In this document: positions 1 to 6,186 of the stretch, in pieces
How positions within the stretch are numbered: position 1 is the stretch's first letter
Layout: each line of letters opens with the position of its first letter
Assembly (NCBI GenBank): GCA_028291305.1
Contig: JAQGII010000295.1
Coordinates: forward strand, 1 to 14,651
From: Caulobacteraceae bacterium
Lineage (GTDB): Bacteria; Pseudomonadota; Alphaproteobacteria; Caulobacterales; Caulobacteraceae
DNA: 14,651 nucleotides
Direction of reading: 5' to 3'
The notes under the pieces: model-generated
What the model saw: only the letters and a program-made list of their open reading frames with translations
Told to the model about the DNA's origin: nothing
Database searches by the model: none
Made by a program: the position numbers and the translations under genes

Positions 1-244
1 CCGCCGCGAGGGCGCCGCCGCTCAGGACAAGGATGAGCGCTCCCATCGGCTGAATCGCGGCGGATTGGGAAATTGGCCCGGCAACCGGGGCGGGCCAAAT
101 CTGAAAATTTGAAAGAATAGACAAGCCAATAAGGATTTGGGCGGCAGATAAAAAAAGAACAAAATATATCGATTTGACCGAGAATTTTTTCCCGATTCTG
201 AACTCTCGCCAGTTTATGGGATTAACTTCATGATAAATCTTCAC
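1..244 (-). CDS. Partial N-terminus of a membrane protein, possibly a sensor kinase
   Basis: Read leftward from a GTG at 244-242, an open frame of 81 codons without a stop runs off the left edge. An in-frame TGA lies shortly upstream of the GTG, so the start must be near there; a G-rich stretch (GGCGGGGGG) precedes it as a possible ribosome site. The protein begins with a short polar, basic part (NWREFRIGKKFSVK), then a hydrophobic helix (about residues 28-46, starting SIYFVLFLSAAQILIG), a roughly 20-residue loop, and a second hydrophobic helix starting MGALILVLSGGALAA at the edge. Two helices near the N-terminus fit a membrane sensor kinase, and the divergent neighbour is a receiver protein, but no catalytic domain is visible, so the kinase idea is inference. 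The alternative start is the ATG at 46-44. The DNA here is clearly more AT-rich than the later genes. Confidence 0.5.
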   Translation of the reverse strand, partial: MKIYHEVNPINWREFRIGKKFSVKSIYFVLFLSAAQILIGLSILSNFQIWPAPVAGPISQSAAIQPMGALILVLSGGALAA

Positions 245-461
245 CGCGGGCCCCCCGCCGCAGGATCAATACATCAGATAAGTGAATGGGATAAAAGCGC
301 CGAAATAATTATGTGGCCAGAGAAAGACCTTAAGTCCGGCGGGCAATTCAGCCTCGGAGGCCACGAGAACCTACGCATAACTACGATATTTCAGCGCCGC
401 GCCCACCGGCCCAGATTCGAGCCTCGGCGTGCCCACTGGGGGCCCGGTATCGACACAGAAA

Positions 462-842
462 ATGACTAAGGGCGACACACTCCCAACTGAGACGGTTTCG
501 GCGCTGATCGTCGCCGCGGACAGCGCGCTGGCTCTGTCGTTGGAGTCGATGCTCTACGCCCATGATTTTGTGCCAACGATTCACGACCCCGGCCTCGGCC
601 TTTTGTCACTGCCTCTGGGCGCGGACACTCACCTGATTGTGGATTTCAAGCTGCTCTCGCCGGACCCTGGGGCGTTTCTCAGTGTCGTGCGGAAAACCGG
701 CTGGCGCGGCGCGGCGGTGTTGATGACCGAGCGGGCGCTGGGCCCCAAATGGACTCCCCTGGAACGGTGCTGGACGGTGGAAAAGCCGTTCGTCTCCGCC
801 AATCTGCTGGCGGTCTTCCGCGAGATCTTGTCAAGCCCTTGA
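462..842 (+). CDS. Single-domain CheY-like response regulator receiver protein
   Basis: A 126-residue protein consisting of one receiver domain and nothing else. With the ATG at 462 as start, strand beta-1 is ALIVAAD (residues 14-20, only one acidic residue, D20, where most receivers have two), the phosphoacceptor is D61 in LIVDFKL, the switch threonine is T89 in VLMTE, and the conserved lysine is K108 in VEKPF. The pocket is therefore nearly complete but divergent. There is no output domain, so it would act by protein-protein contact or as a phosphate sink. A GTG at 429 in the same frame would add 11 residues lying outside the fold; the ATG is preferred, although neither has a strong ribosome site. 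Its divergent neighbour may be a membrane sensor, a possible partner. Overall sequence similarity to well-known regulators is low, and I cannot name it more closely. Confidence 0.72.
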   Translation: MTKGDTLPTETVSALIVAADSALALSLESMLYAHDFVPTIHDPGLGLLSLPLGADTHLIVDFKLLSPDPGAFLSVVRKTGWRGAAVLMTERALGPKWTPLERCWTVEKPFVSANLLAVFREILSSP

Positions 843-1046
843 GCCTCGACAGCTTGGCGAACTCGAAAAGGCCCGGCATTTGGCGCTTCCAAGCCCTGCG
901 AAAAACCAAACATAGGAAGATCGCCTGGGCGGCATGTCTCCACAGGGCGCAGCGTCGTTCGGGGCAACTGTAGCGAACGTCGCCCTCGGGTCGAAGGGGC
1001 ATAAGACGGGCATTCACCGATCTACGCCTGAGAGGGGGTTCACAGG

Positions 1047-1074
1047 GTCCGCCAGAGGCGGACGTCCTTCGGAC
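1047..1074. repeat. Two adjacent short hairpins
   Basis: GTCCGCC (1047-1053) and GGCGGAC (1057-1063) form a 7-bp stem with an AGA loop. Immediately next to it GTCC (1064-1067) and GGAC (1071-1074) form a 4-bp stem with a TTC loop. No T-run follows, so a classical intrinsic terminator is not indicated; the nearest upstream gene ends some 200 bases earlier. Confidence 0.45.
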
Positions 1075-1191
1075 ATTCGTGTAAATGATTCATCAAAGAT
1101 GATATCTTCCAAGTCCTTCGAACTGGCTCGTCACGTTGATCGAGAATCTGTCGAGAATATCCCGGCCGCATTTGGCGATTATTCTCAATAA

Positions 1192-1284
1192 TTGTTGACC
1201 TCTCCACCCATATACGACTTTTACTGAAAGGTCTTTGGCGCAGTAGTTGTTGACGATCCACACCCATATACGACTTTTGCTGAA
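1192..1284. repeat. Pair of 37-38-bp imperfect direct repeats
   Basis: Copy 1 is 1192-1228 and copy 2 is 1247-1284. Each begins with TTGTTGAC (1192-1199, 1247-1254), holds an identical 18-bp core CACCCATATACGACTTTT (1205-1222, 1261-1278), and ends with RCTGAA. The copies sit about 56 bp apart, with a 1-bp length difference between the TTGTTGAC box and the core. Function unknown. Confidence 0.8.
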
Positions 1285-1319
1285 CCAATTCCTCAGTAGA
1301 TCACCCATATGGGTGGAGA
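1201..1319. repeat. 13-bp inverted repeat bounding the repeat array, with a 14-bp palindrome
   Basis: TCTCCACCCATAT at 1201-1213 is exactly complementary to ATATGGGTGGAGA at 1307-1319, so a third copy of the repeat core is present in reverse orientation. This third copy overlaps the perfect palindrome CACCCATATGGGTG at 1302-1315. The bounded segment is 119 bp. No target-site duplication is evident at its ends. Confidence 0.75.
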
Positions 1320-1477
1320 CGTCCAAGACGTACTGAATCCCCCGAACCGTCGCCCCCGACATCCAATGCATCCGCGCATGGGAAGAATGCGTCCAGCCCG
1401 CGCGGGCGCTTGGCAAGCGGCGGCGGCCCCGGTAAATAGGCCGCCTCCGGACGCCCAGACTGATGGGGCGCCCGCGG

Positions 1478-1553
1478 GCCGCCTTAGCTCAGCTGGTAGA
1501 GCACCGCATTCGTAATGCGGGGGTCAGGTGTTCGAGTCACCTAGGCGGCACCA
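1478..1553 (+). tRNA. tRNA-Thr (anticodon CGT)
   Basis: The 76-base sequence folds as a standard tRNA. The acceptor stem is GCCGCCT (1478-1484) with AGGCGGC (1543-1549), discriminator A1550 and an encoded CCA at 1551-1553. The D arm is GCTC/GAGC, the anticodon stem CCGCA/TGCGG with loop TTCGTAA, and the T arm AGGTG/CACCT with loop TTCGAGT. The anticodon CGT at 1511-1513 reads ACG, a threonine codon. Stem pairing is complete in all four arms. No T-rich terminator is visible just after it. Confidence 0.97.
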
Positions 1554-1914
1554 CTCTTCATCGCCCGGATCGGTCCATACGGCGCCATCCGGCGGTCCTG
1601 ACTTTCAAACCCAGACCTTGACCGACTGGCGCGATGCGGCCGCGGCCAGGCTGTTGCCGCCATAGCCTCCGTCTCGACAGACCCGGGGGCGGCCGCAGCT
1701 GGCCCGGCCTATCCACCTGCATAGCCATTCGCCGCCCAGCCCCCTCGGCGGCCAATCATCCGACCATCTCCCAGCCCCGGCCATATGGCTATTCGTCCAT
1801 GGCTATATTTGGCCATGGGATGTAGTTCCTGCAAATTTAGCCGCCTCTCCCGCTCGTTCTCTGACAATTTAGGTCATCGTATCCATTCCAGCACTTTCAA
1901 TAACTTAGTTCCGC

Positions 1915-1933
1915 ACCGACCACGCCGGTCGGT
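1915..1933. promoter_or_regulatory. Operator-like dyad upstream of the chemoreceptor operon
   Basis: ACCGACC (1915-1921) and GGTCGGT (1927-1933) are perfect inverted arms around the 5-base spacer ACGCC. The size and symmetry suit a dimeric repressor such as a TetR-type protein (inference). No T-run follows, arguing against a terminator for the tRNA transcript. It lies about 140 bp before the chemoreceptor ATG. Confidence 0.45.
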
Positions 1934-1958
1934 AAAGTAGAAACGCCCATTATTTACT

Positions 1959-1973
1959 GTAAACATTTGTTAA
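1959..1973 (+). promoter_or_regulatory. CtrA-like box (one mismatch)
   Basis: GTAA (1959-1962), seven bases, then TTAA (1970-1973) matches the Caulobacter CtrA consensus TTAA-N7-TTAA except for the first base. It overlaps the short palindrome TTTACTGTAAA (1953-1963). It lies about 100 bp upstream of the chemoreceptor ATG, a plausible promoter position. CtrA controls many motility and chemotaxis genes in Caulobacter; that it does so here is inference. Confidence 0.4.
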
Positions 1974-2070
1974 GTTCTGGCTGTTTTTTTCAGGACGACG
2001 GCGGCCTCCAGAATTCAAACGGGGGTGACGCCTGGGGGTTTTGGACACTCGCAACGGGGGCGCGAGAGCA

Positions 2071-4005
2071 ATGTTGGCTCAGCTCAATATACGTATGAAA
2101 TTGGTGGTCGCTTTCGGCGCGGTGTTCTTGATCTCCGCCGTCGCCTCTGGCCTGTCGATGCAGGCTACCGCCTCGGTCAAGGAAGCCACCAAGTGGAATA
2201 CCCACACCTATGAAGTGCTGACCGCGGCCGACGCGGCCGGCGCGGCCATGGTCAACCAGGAAACCGGCGTCCGGGGCTATCTGCTCTCGGGCGCACAGAA
2301 TTTCCTGCAGCCCTTCGAGACCGGCAAGCAGGCGTTCGACGCCAACCTCGCCAAGCTGACCGAACTGACCAGCGACAACCCCGTGCAGCAGGGCCGGCTC
2401 AAGGAGCTCGGCGACAGCGCGCAGAAGTGGCGGAACGACGTGGCCGGGATGGAGCTTCGGCTGATGTCCAACCCCACCACGATGGAAGCTGCGCGCGACA
2501 TGGAGCGGTCCGGGGCGGGCAAGCAGGGCATGGACGCGATCCGCGCCAAGCTGGCGGAGATCCGCGGCGCCGAGAGCGCCCTGCTGACCACCCGGTCGGC
2601 GAAGCTGCAGGCCGACCTTCAGCGCTCGCAGGTGTCGCTGATCATCGGCGGCCTGGTCGCGGGGTTGAGCGTCGCGGCCATGTGCTGGCTGCTGTCCCGC
2701 TCGATCGGCGATCCGATCTCGGCGATGACCGGCGCGATGAAACAGCTGGCGGCCGGCCGCAACGACATCGACGTCCCGGCCCTGGAGCAGAAGGACGAGA
2801 TCGGCCAGATGGCCGGCGCGGTCCAGGTGTTCAAGGAAGCCGCGATCGAGAAGCTGCGCCTTGAGCAGGAAGCGGTCACCCAGCGCGGCCGGACCGAAGA
2901 GGAACGCGCCCGCAACGAACAGGAGCGTGCGGCCGAAGCCCAGCAGCAGGCGTTCGTGGTCCAGGCGATCGGCGGCGGGCTGGAGAAGCTGTCGGCCGGC
3001 GAGCTGACCTTCCGCCTGAACCAAAGCTTCCCGCCCGCCTACGAACAGCTTCGTTCCGATTTCAACGACGTCATGGCCCGCTTGCAGGACACCATGAAGG
3101 TCATCACCACCACGTCCCAGGGCGTGCGCGCCGGCACCGAGGAAATCAGTCAGGCTTCGGACAACCTCTCGCGCCGCACCGAACAGCAGGCGGCCAGCCT
3201 GGAGGAAACCGCCGCGGCCCTGGACGAGATCACGGCGACGGTGAAGCGCAGCGCCGACGGCGCGAAACAGGCCTCGTCGGCCGCCTCCGGCGCCAAGCTG
3301 GACGCCGAACGGTCGGGCGTGATCGTGCGCGACGCGGTCACCGCCATGGCCGAGATCGAGCAGGGCTCCAGCCAGATCACCCAGATCATCGGCGTGATCG
3401 ACGAGATCGCCTTCCAGACCAACCTGCTGGCGCTCAACGCCGGGGTCGAGGCGGCGCGAGCCGGCGACGCCGGCCGCGGCTTCGCCGTGGTGGCGCAGGA
3501 AGTGCGGGCCCTGGCGCAACGCTCCGCCGAGGCGGCCAAGGAGATCAAGGCCCTGATCAGCAACAGCTCGTCCCAGGTGGAGCGGGGCGTGCAGCTGGTC
3601 GGCGACACCGGCGAGGCCCTGGTGGCGATCGTCAAGAAGGTCACCGAGATCGACGCCCTGATCTCGGAGATCGCGGAGTCGGCCATGGAGCAGAGCACCG
3701 GGCTCGGCCAGGTCAATACCGCCGTCAACCAGATGGACCAGGTCACCCAGCAGAACGCGGCGATGGTCGAGGAATCGACCGCCGCGGCGGCGAAACTGAA
3801 GTCCGAGGCCAATGAGCTGGCCACGCTGATGTCGCGCTTCCACATCGGCGACACGCGCGGGTCGGGCGCCCGTCCGGAGCTCGCCGACGCGGGCCGCCAC
3901 GCCCCCGGCCGCAATCCGGTGGCCAAGGCGCGCGCGAAAGTGGCGGCCTTCGCCGGCGGCGGCGCAGCCGCCGCCCTGGCTCCCGAAGGCTGGGAAGAGT
4001 TCTGA
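2071..4005 (+). CDS. Methyl-accepting chemotaxis protein (CHASE3-HAMP-MCP signal)
   Basis: A 644-residue chemoreceptor. From the N-terminus: TM helix 1 (about 11-30), a periplasmic CHASE3-type sensor (about 40-180; hallmark QETGVRGYLLSG), TM helix 2 (about 187-208), a HAMP domain (about 212-265, GDPISAMTGAMKQLAAG), a second HAMP-like segment (about 298-345) and the four-helix signalling domain. The hairpin tip that contacts CheA/CheW is at about 444-475 (EIAFQTNLLALNAGVEAARA). After an Ala/Pro-rich linker it ends in GWEEF, which fits the WxxF pentapeptide that tethers CheR/CheB in some receptors. The ATG at 2071 is chosen over the in-frame TTG at 2041 because it starts directly before the basic and TM segment and follows a purine-rich stretch. 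The ligand is not known. First gene of an operon with the porin and CheW. Confidence 0.96.
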   Translation: MLAQLNIRMKLVVAFGAVFLISAVASGLSMQATASVKEATKWNTHTYEVLTAADAAGAAMVNQETGVRGYLLSGAQNFLQPFETGKQAFDANLAKLTELTSDNPVQQGRLKELGDSAQKWRNDVAGMELRLMSNPTTMEAARDMERSGAGKQGMDAIRAKLAEIRGAESALLTTRSAKLQADLQRSQVSLIIGGLVAGLSVAAMCWLLSRSIGDPISAMTGAMKQLAAGRNDIDVPALEQKDEIGQMAGAVQVFKEAAIEKLRLEQEAVTQRGRTEEERARNEQERAAEAQQQAFVVQAIGGGLEKLSAGELTFRLNQSFPPAYEQLRSDFNDVMARLQDTMKVITTTSQGVRAGTEEISQASDNLSRRTEQQAASLEETAAALDEITATVKRSADGAKQASSAASGAKLDAERSGVIVRDAVTAMAEIEQGSSQITQIIGVIDEIAFQTNLLALNAGVEAARAGDAGRGFAVVAQEVRALAQRSAEAAKEIKALISNSSSQVERGVQLVGDTGEALVAIVKKVTEIDALISEIAESAMEQSTGLGQVNTAVNQMDQVTQQNAAMVEESTAAAAKLKSEANELATLMSRFHIGDTRGSGARPELADAGRHAPGRNPVAKARAKVAAFAGGGAAAALAPEGWEEF

Positions 4006-4007
4006 GC

Positions 4008-5306
4008 ATGTCCCGGTTCGTCGGATCAATCCCCGCCCTGGCGGCGGCGGCCGGGTTCGCCTGGGCCCCCGCCGCCCAGGCGCAAGCCAACCCTGAGGCC
4101 GGGGCCGTCGCCTGGATCGCCAGCTATACGGGCGAAGCGGCCGCCAACGTCAGCGGGGGCCTGCGCCAAGGCCAGGACTACGCCGGCCAGCTCGTGCTGG
4201 GAGCGGATGTCGACCTCGGCCGCGCCGCCGGCCTGGCGGGCGCCACCCTGCACGTCGCCGCCGTCGACCGCCATGGCCGCAACCTCGCCCAGGACTCCAT
4301 CGGCGGCGGAACCTCGGTCCAGGAGGTCTACGGCGCCGAGAACGCGCGGCTCGGTCGGCTGACCATCGAGCAGTCCCTGTTCGATGGGCGGGTCGTGGTC
4401 GAGGGCGGCCGCACCGTGGCCAATCTCAGCTTCCTGAGCTCGCCCCTGTGCGCCAACTTCCAGATCAACTCCGCCTGCGGGACGCCGATCTTCGCTCCCC
4501 GCACCAGCGGCTTCACCATGTGGCCCGTCTCCAGCTGGGGCGGCCACGTCCAGGGCTGGCTGACGCCCAAGGTCGATGTCCACGCCGGGGCCTATGAGGT
4601 GAACCCCAGCCATGGCGGGAACAGCGACCACGGGCTGGACTGGAGCACGTCCGGGGCCACGGGCGTGGTGGCGCCGTTCACGCTCGGCTACACGACCGGC
4701 TCGGCCAACGGGGCGCTGCCCCGCACCTATGAAGTGGGCGGCTGGTACGACAACTCCGACTATGCCGACCCGCTGCGTGACGCAGCCGGCGGGCTGGCGG
4801 CGGTGAGCGGCAAGCCCTACGCGGTCCGCGACGGCCGCTCAGGCGCCTTCGCCCGCTTCGAGCAGACGGTGACCCGCCCCGATCCCGCCTCGCAACGCGG
4901 CCTGACCCTGTTCGGCGTCGCCATGACCCGGACGTCGGGCCAGCCGATCGAGGACCGGTTCCTCGAGCTCGGCCTGGTCCAGCGGGGCACCTTCGCCGGC
5001 CGCGACGGCGACACCGTCGGGTTCGTCGTCAACCGGCAGACCTTCAGCGCCGCGGCGCTGGAGAACCTGCGGCTGATCCGCGGCGGAGCCGGCGGCAGCC
5101 CGCCCGCCGACGAAACCATGATGGAGCTCAGCTATGGGGTGCAGGCGACGCGCGACATCCGCGTGCAGCCGAACCTTGCCTACATCGTCAACCCCGACCC
5201 CTTCACCCAGCCGGGCCAATTGCGCAACGCGCCGAACGCGCTCGTCGTCGGCCTGCGGCTGGACGTGAACCTGGCCGACCTCACCACCCACGCGAGGACC
5301 AACTGA
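4008..5306 (+). CDS. OprB-type carbohydrate-selective porin
   Basis: A 432-residue outer-membrane protein. A signal peptide of about 25 residues ends in AAQAQA. The body has alternating, aromatic-rich beta-strand segments typical of the OprB family, including motifs such as YGVQATRDIRVQPNLAYIVN near the C-terminus, followed by NALVVGLRLDVNL. OprB porins pass glucose and other sugars through the outer membrane. The last strand is followed by about ten extra polar residues (ADLTTHARTN), whereas many porins end on an aromatic residue. The start codon lies two bases after the chemoreceptor stop; its ribosome site (GGGAAGAG) overlaps the codons of the receptor's terminal pentapeptide. The stop TGA overlaps the first base of the cheW ATG. 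Such tight spacing indicates one transcript. The sugar transported cannot be read from the sequence. Confidence 0.88.
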   Translation: MSRFVGSIPALAAAAGFAWAPAAQAQANPEAGAVAWIASYTGEAAANVSGGLRQGQDYAGQLVLGADVDLGRAAGLAGATLHVAAVDRHGRNLAQDSIGGGTSVQEVYGAENARLGRLTIEQSLFDGRVVVEGGRTVANLSFLSSPLCANFQINSACGTPIFAPRTSGFTMWPVSSWGGHVQGWLTPKVDVHAGAYEVNPSHGGNSDHGLDWSTSGATGVVAPFTLGYTTGSANGALPRTYEVGGWYDNSDYADPLRDAAGGLAAVSGKPYAVRDGRSGAFARFEQTVTRPDPASQRGLTLFGVAMTRTSGQPIEDRFLELGLVQRGTFAGRDGDTVGFVVNRQTFSAAALENLRLIRGGAGGSPPADETMMELSYGVQATRDIRVQPNLAYIVNPDPFTQPGQLRNAPNALVVGLRLDVNLADLTTHARTN

Positions 5307-5758
5307 TGGACATGGCCGTTGCTTCGGAACAGATCCTCGAACTGATCTCGTTCGAGATCGCCGAGCAGGAGTTCTGCATCGACATCCGCACCGTGCGCGA
5401 GATCCGCGGCTGGACCCCCGCGACGCCGATCCCGCAGACGCCCGACTATATCCGGGGGGTGATCAATCTGCGCGGCGCGGTGGTGCCGGTGCTGGACCTG
5501 CGCAACCGGCTGGGACTGGGGCTCACCGAGCCCTCGTCGCGGCACGTCATCGTGGTCATCCAGCACGAGGACCGAACCGGCGGCCTGCTGGTGGACGGCG
5601 TGCAGGAGACCTTCCAGGTGGACGCGGGCCTGCTGCAGCCGCCTCCGGCCATGGAGTCCCCCGCCAGCGACCGATTCGTCGACGCCATCCTTCCGCTGGA
5701 CGGCCGGATGCTGAGCCGCCTCGTCGTCGGCAACCTGCTGCCGGTCGAGAAGCACTAG
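5306..5758 (+). CDS. cheW: CheW-type chemotaxis adaptor
   Basis: A 150-residue single-domain CheW protein, which links chemoreceptors to the kinase CheA on the inner face of the membrane. Recognisable features are the early strand LISFEIAEQEFCIDIRTVRE (about 12-31), the family hallmark YIRGVINLRGAVVPVLDLR (about 48-66), and the GLLVDGVQETFQV segment (about 92-104). The length is normal for CheW and there is no receiver domain, so it is not CheV. The ATG at 5306 overlaps the porin TGA and is preceded by GAGGA at good spacing; a second in-frame ATG at 5312 would lose two residues. No cheA is present in the window, so the protein must serve a kinase encoded elsewhere. Its presence in this operon suggests a dedicated adaptor for the upstream receptor, which is inference. 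Confidence 0.93.
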   Translation: MDMAVASEQILELISFEIAEQEFCIDIRTVREIRGWTPATPIPQTPDYIRGVINLRGAVVPVLDLRNRLGLGLTEPSSRHVIVVIQHEDRTGGLLVDGVQETFQVDAGLLQPPPAMESPASDRFVDAILPLDGRMLSRLVVGNLLPVEKH

Positions 5759-5776
5759 CGGGGTCGCCCCCGCTAG
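5755..5776. terminator. Perfect 9-bp stem shared by convergent cheW and arsC ends
   Basis: CTAGCGGGG (5755-5763) and CCCCGCTAG (5768-5776) form a perfect stem with a four-base loop. It includes the cheW stop TAG (5756-5758) and, on the other strand, the arsC stop TAG (5775-5773). A bidirectional terminator is likely, although neither side has a T-run. Confidence 0.6.
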
Positions 5777-6186
5777 GGACGCACGATCTCGCCGTCTTCC
5801 TTGGCGAAGGCGGGCGGGACCCGCTCCAGCAACTCGAACACCCGTTCCGACGGGCGGCACAGCCTGACGCCCCGGGGGGTGACCACGATGGGGCGGTTGA
5901 CCAGGATCGGATGCTCGACCATCGCCGCCAGGATCTGCCCGTCGGCGGCGCCGGGGTCCAGCAGGCCCAGTTCGGCGGCGGGCGTCCCCTTGTCCCGCAG
6001 GAAGTCGCGCGGGCGGGCGCCGGCCTCGGCCATCAGGGTCTCCAGCTGCGCGCGGCTCCAGCCGGCCTCGAGGTATTCGACGACCACGGGCGCATAGCCG
6101 GCCGCCTCGATCATCGCCAGGGCGTTGCGCGAGGTCTCGCAGGCGGGGTTGTGATAGATGACCACCGGGAAGTCGGGATCGCTCAA
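5773..6186 (-). CDS. arsC: Arsenate reductase ArsC (glutaredoxin-dependent type)
   Basis: A 137-residue cytoplasmic enzyme that reduces arsenate to arsenite with glutathione and glutaredoxin. It matches the Escherichia coli plasmid-type ArsC from end to end: YHNPACETSRNAL holds the catalytic cysteine (C13), and HPILVNRPIVVTPRGVRLCR plus FLRDKGTP carry the arginines that bind the oxyanion in that family. The TTG at 6186 is taken as the start: it gives MSDPDFPVVIYHNP, like known members, has AGGAG (6195-6199) eight bases before it, and overlaps the aqpS stop as TTGA. The longer ATG start at 6213 would add nine residues encoded inside aqpS with no family support. It is the last gene of the leftward arsR-aqpS-arsC operon. 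Confidence 0.95.
   Translation of the reverse strand: MSDPDFPVVIYHNPACETSRNALAMIEAAGYAPVVVEYLEAGWSRAQLETLMAEAGARPRDFLRDKGTPAAELGLLDPGAADGQILAAMVEHPILVNRPIVVTPRGVRLCRPSERVFELLERVPPAFAKEDGEIVRP

Larger units (their letters stand above)
843..1477. other. Gene-free region with hairpins and a repeat array
   Basis: About 635 bases without a convincing gene. Open frames here lack codon bias and recognisable motifs. It contains two adjacent hairpins (1047-1074), three GAGAAT elements (1142-1186) and an array of CACCCATAT-type repeats (1192-1319), listed separately. The stretch 1320-1477 directly upstream of the tRNA should hold its promoter, but I see no clear -35/-10 pair. Confidence 0.6.
1554..2070. 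other. Gene-free leader of the chemoreceptor operon
   Basis: About 517 bases between the tRNA and the chemoreceptor start. No frame here looks coding. The left part is GC-rich; from about 1840 it becomes AT-richer and should contain the operon promoter. It carries short CATGGCTAT-like repeats (1781-1818), a 7-bp-arm dyad (1915-1933) and a CtrA-like box (1959-1973). Confidence 0.6.

Noticed and set aside
222..236. TTAA-N7-ATAA, a one-mismatch CtrA-like box
   Set aside because: It lies inside the coding part of the left-edge gene in AT-rich DNA, where such matches are expected by chance.
230..469. A 79-codon plus-strand frame between the left-edge gene and the receiver gene
   Set aside because: No hydrophobic, domain or codon-bias signal, and it overlaps the likely start of both flanking genes.
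1251..1266. A DnaA-box-like CGATCCACA in the repeat array
   Set aside because: Two mismatches to TTATCCACA, and the sister repeat does not keep it, so an origin is not supported.
1478..1553. tRNA-Thr as a genomic-island attachment site
   Set aside because: No integrase and no second copy of the tRNA 3' end in the window; the AT-richer DNA is on the 5' side of the tRNA, the wrong side for typical integration.
1990..4029. A 679-codon open frame on the minus strand opposite the chemoreceptor
   Set aside because: It mirrors the chemoreceptor gene. The protein is rich in His/Arg/Gly/Leu repeats typical of antisense reading of high-GC genes and has no recognisable domain.
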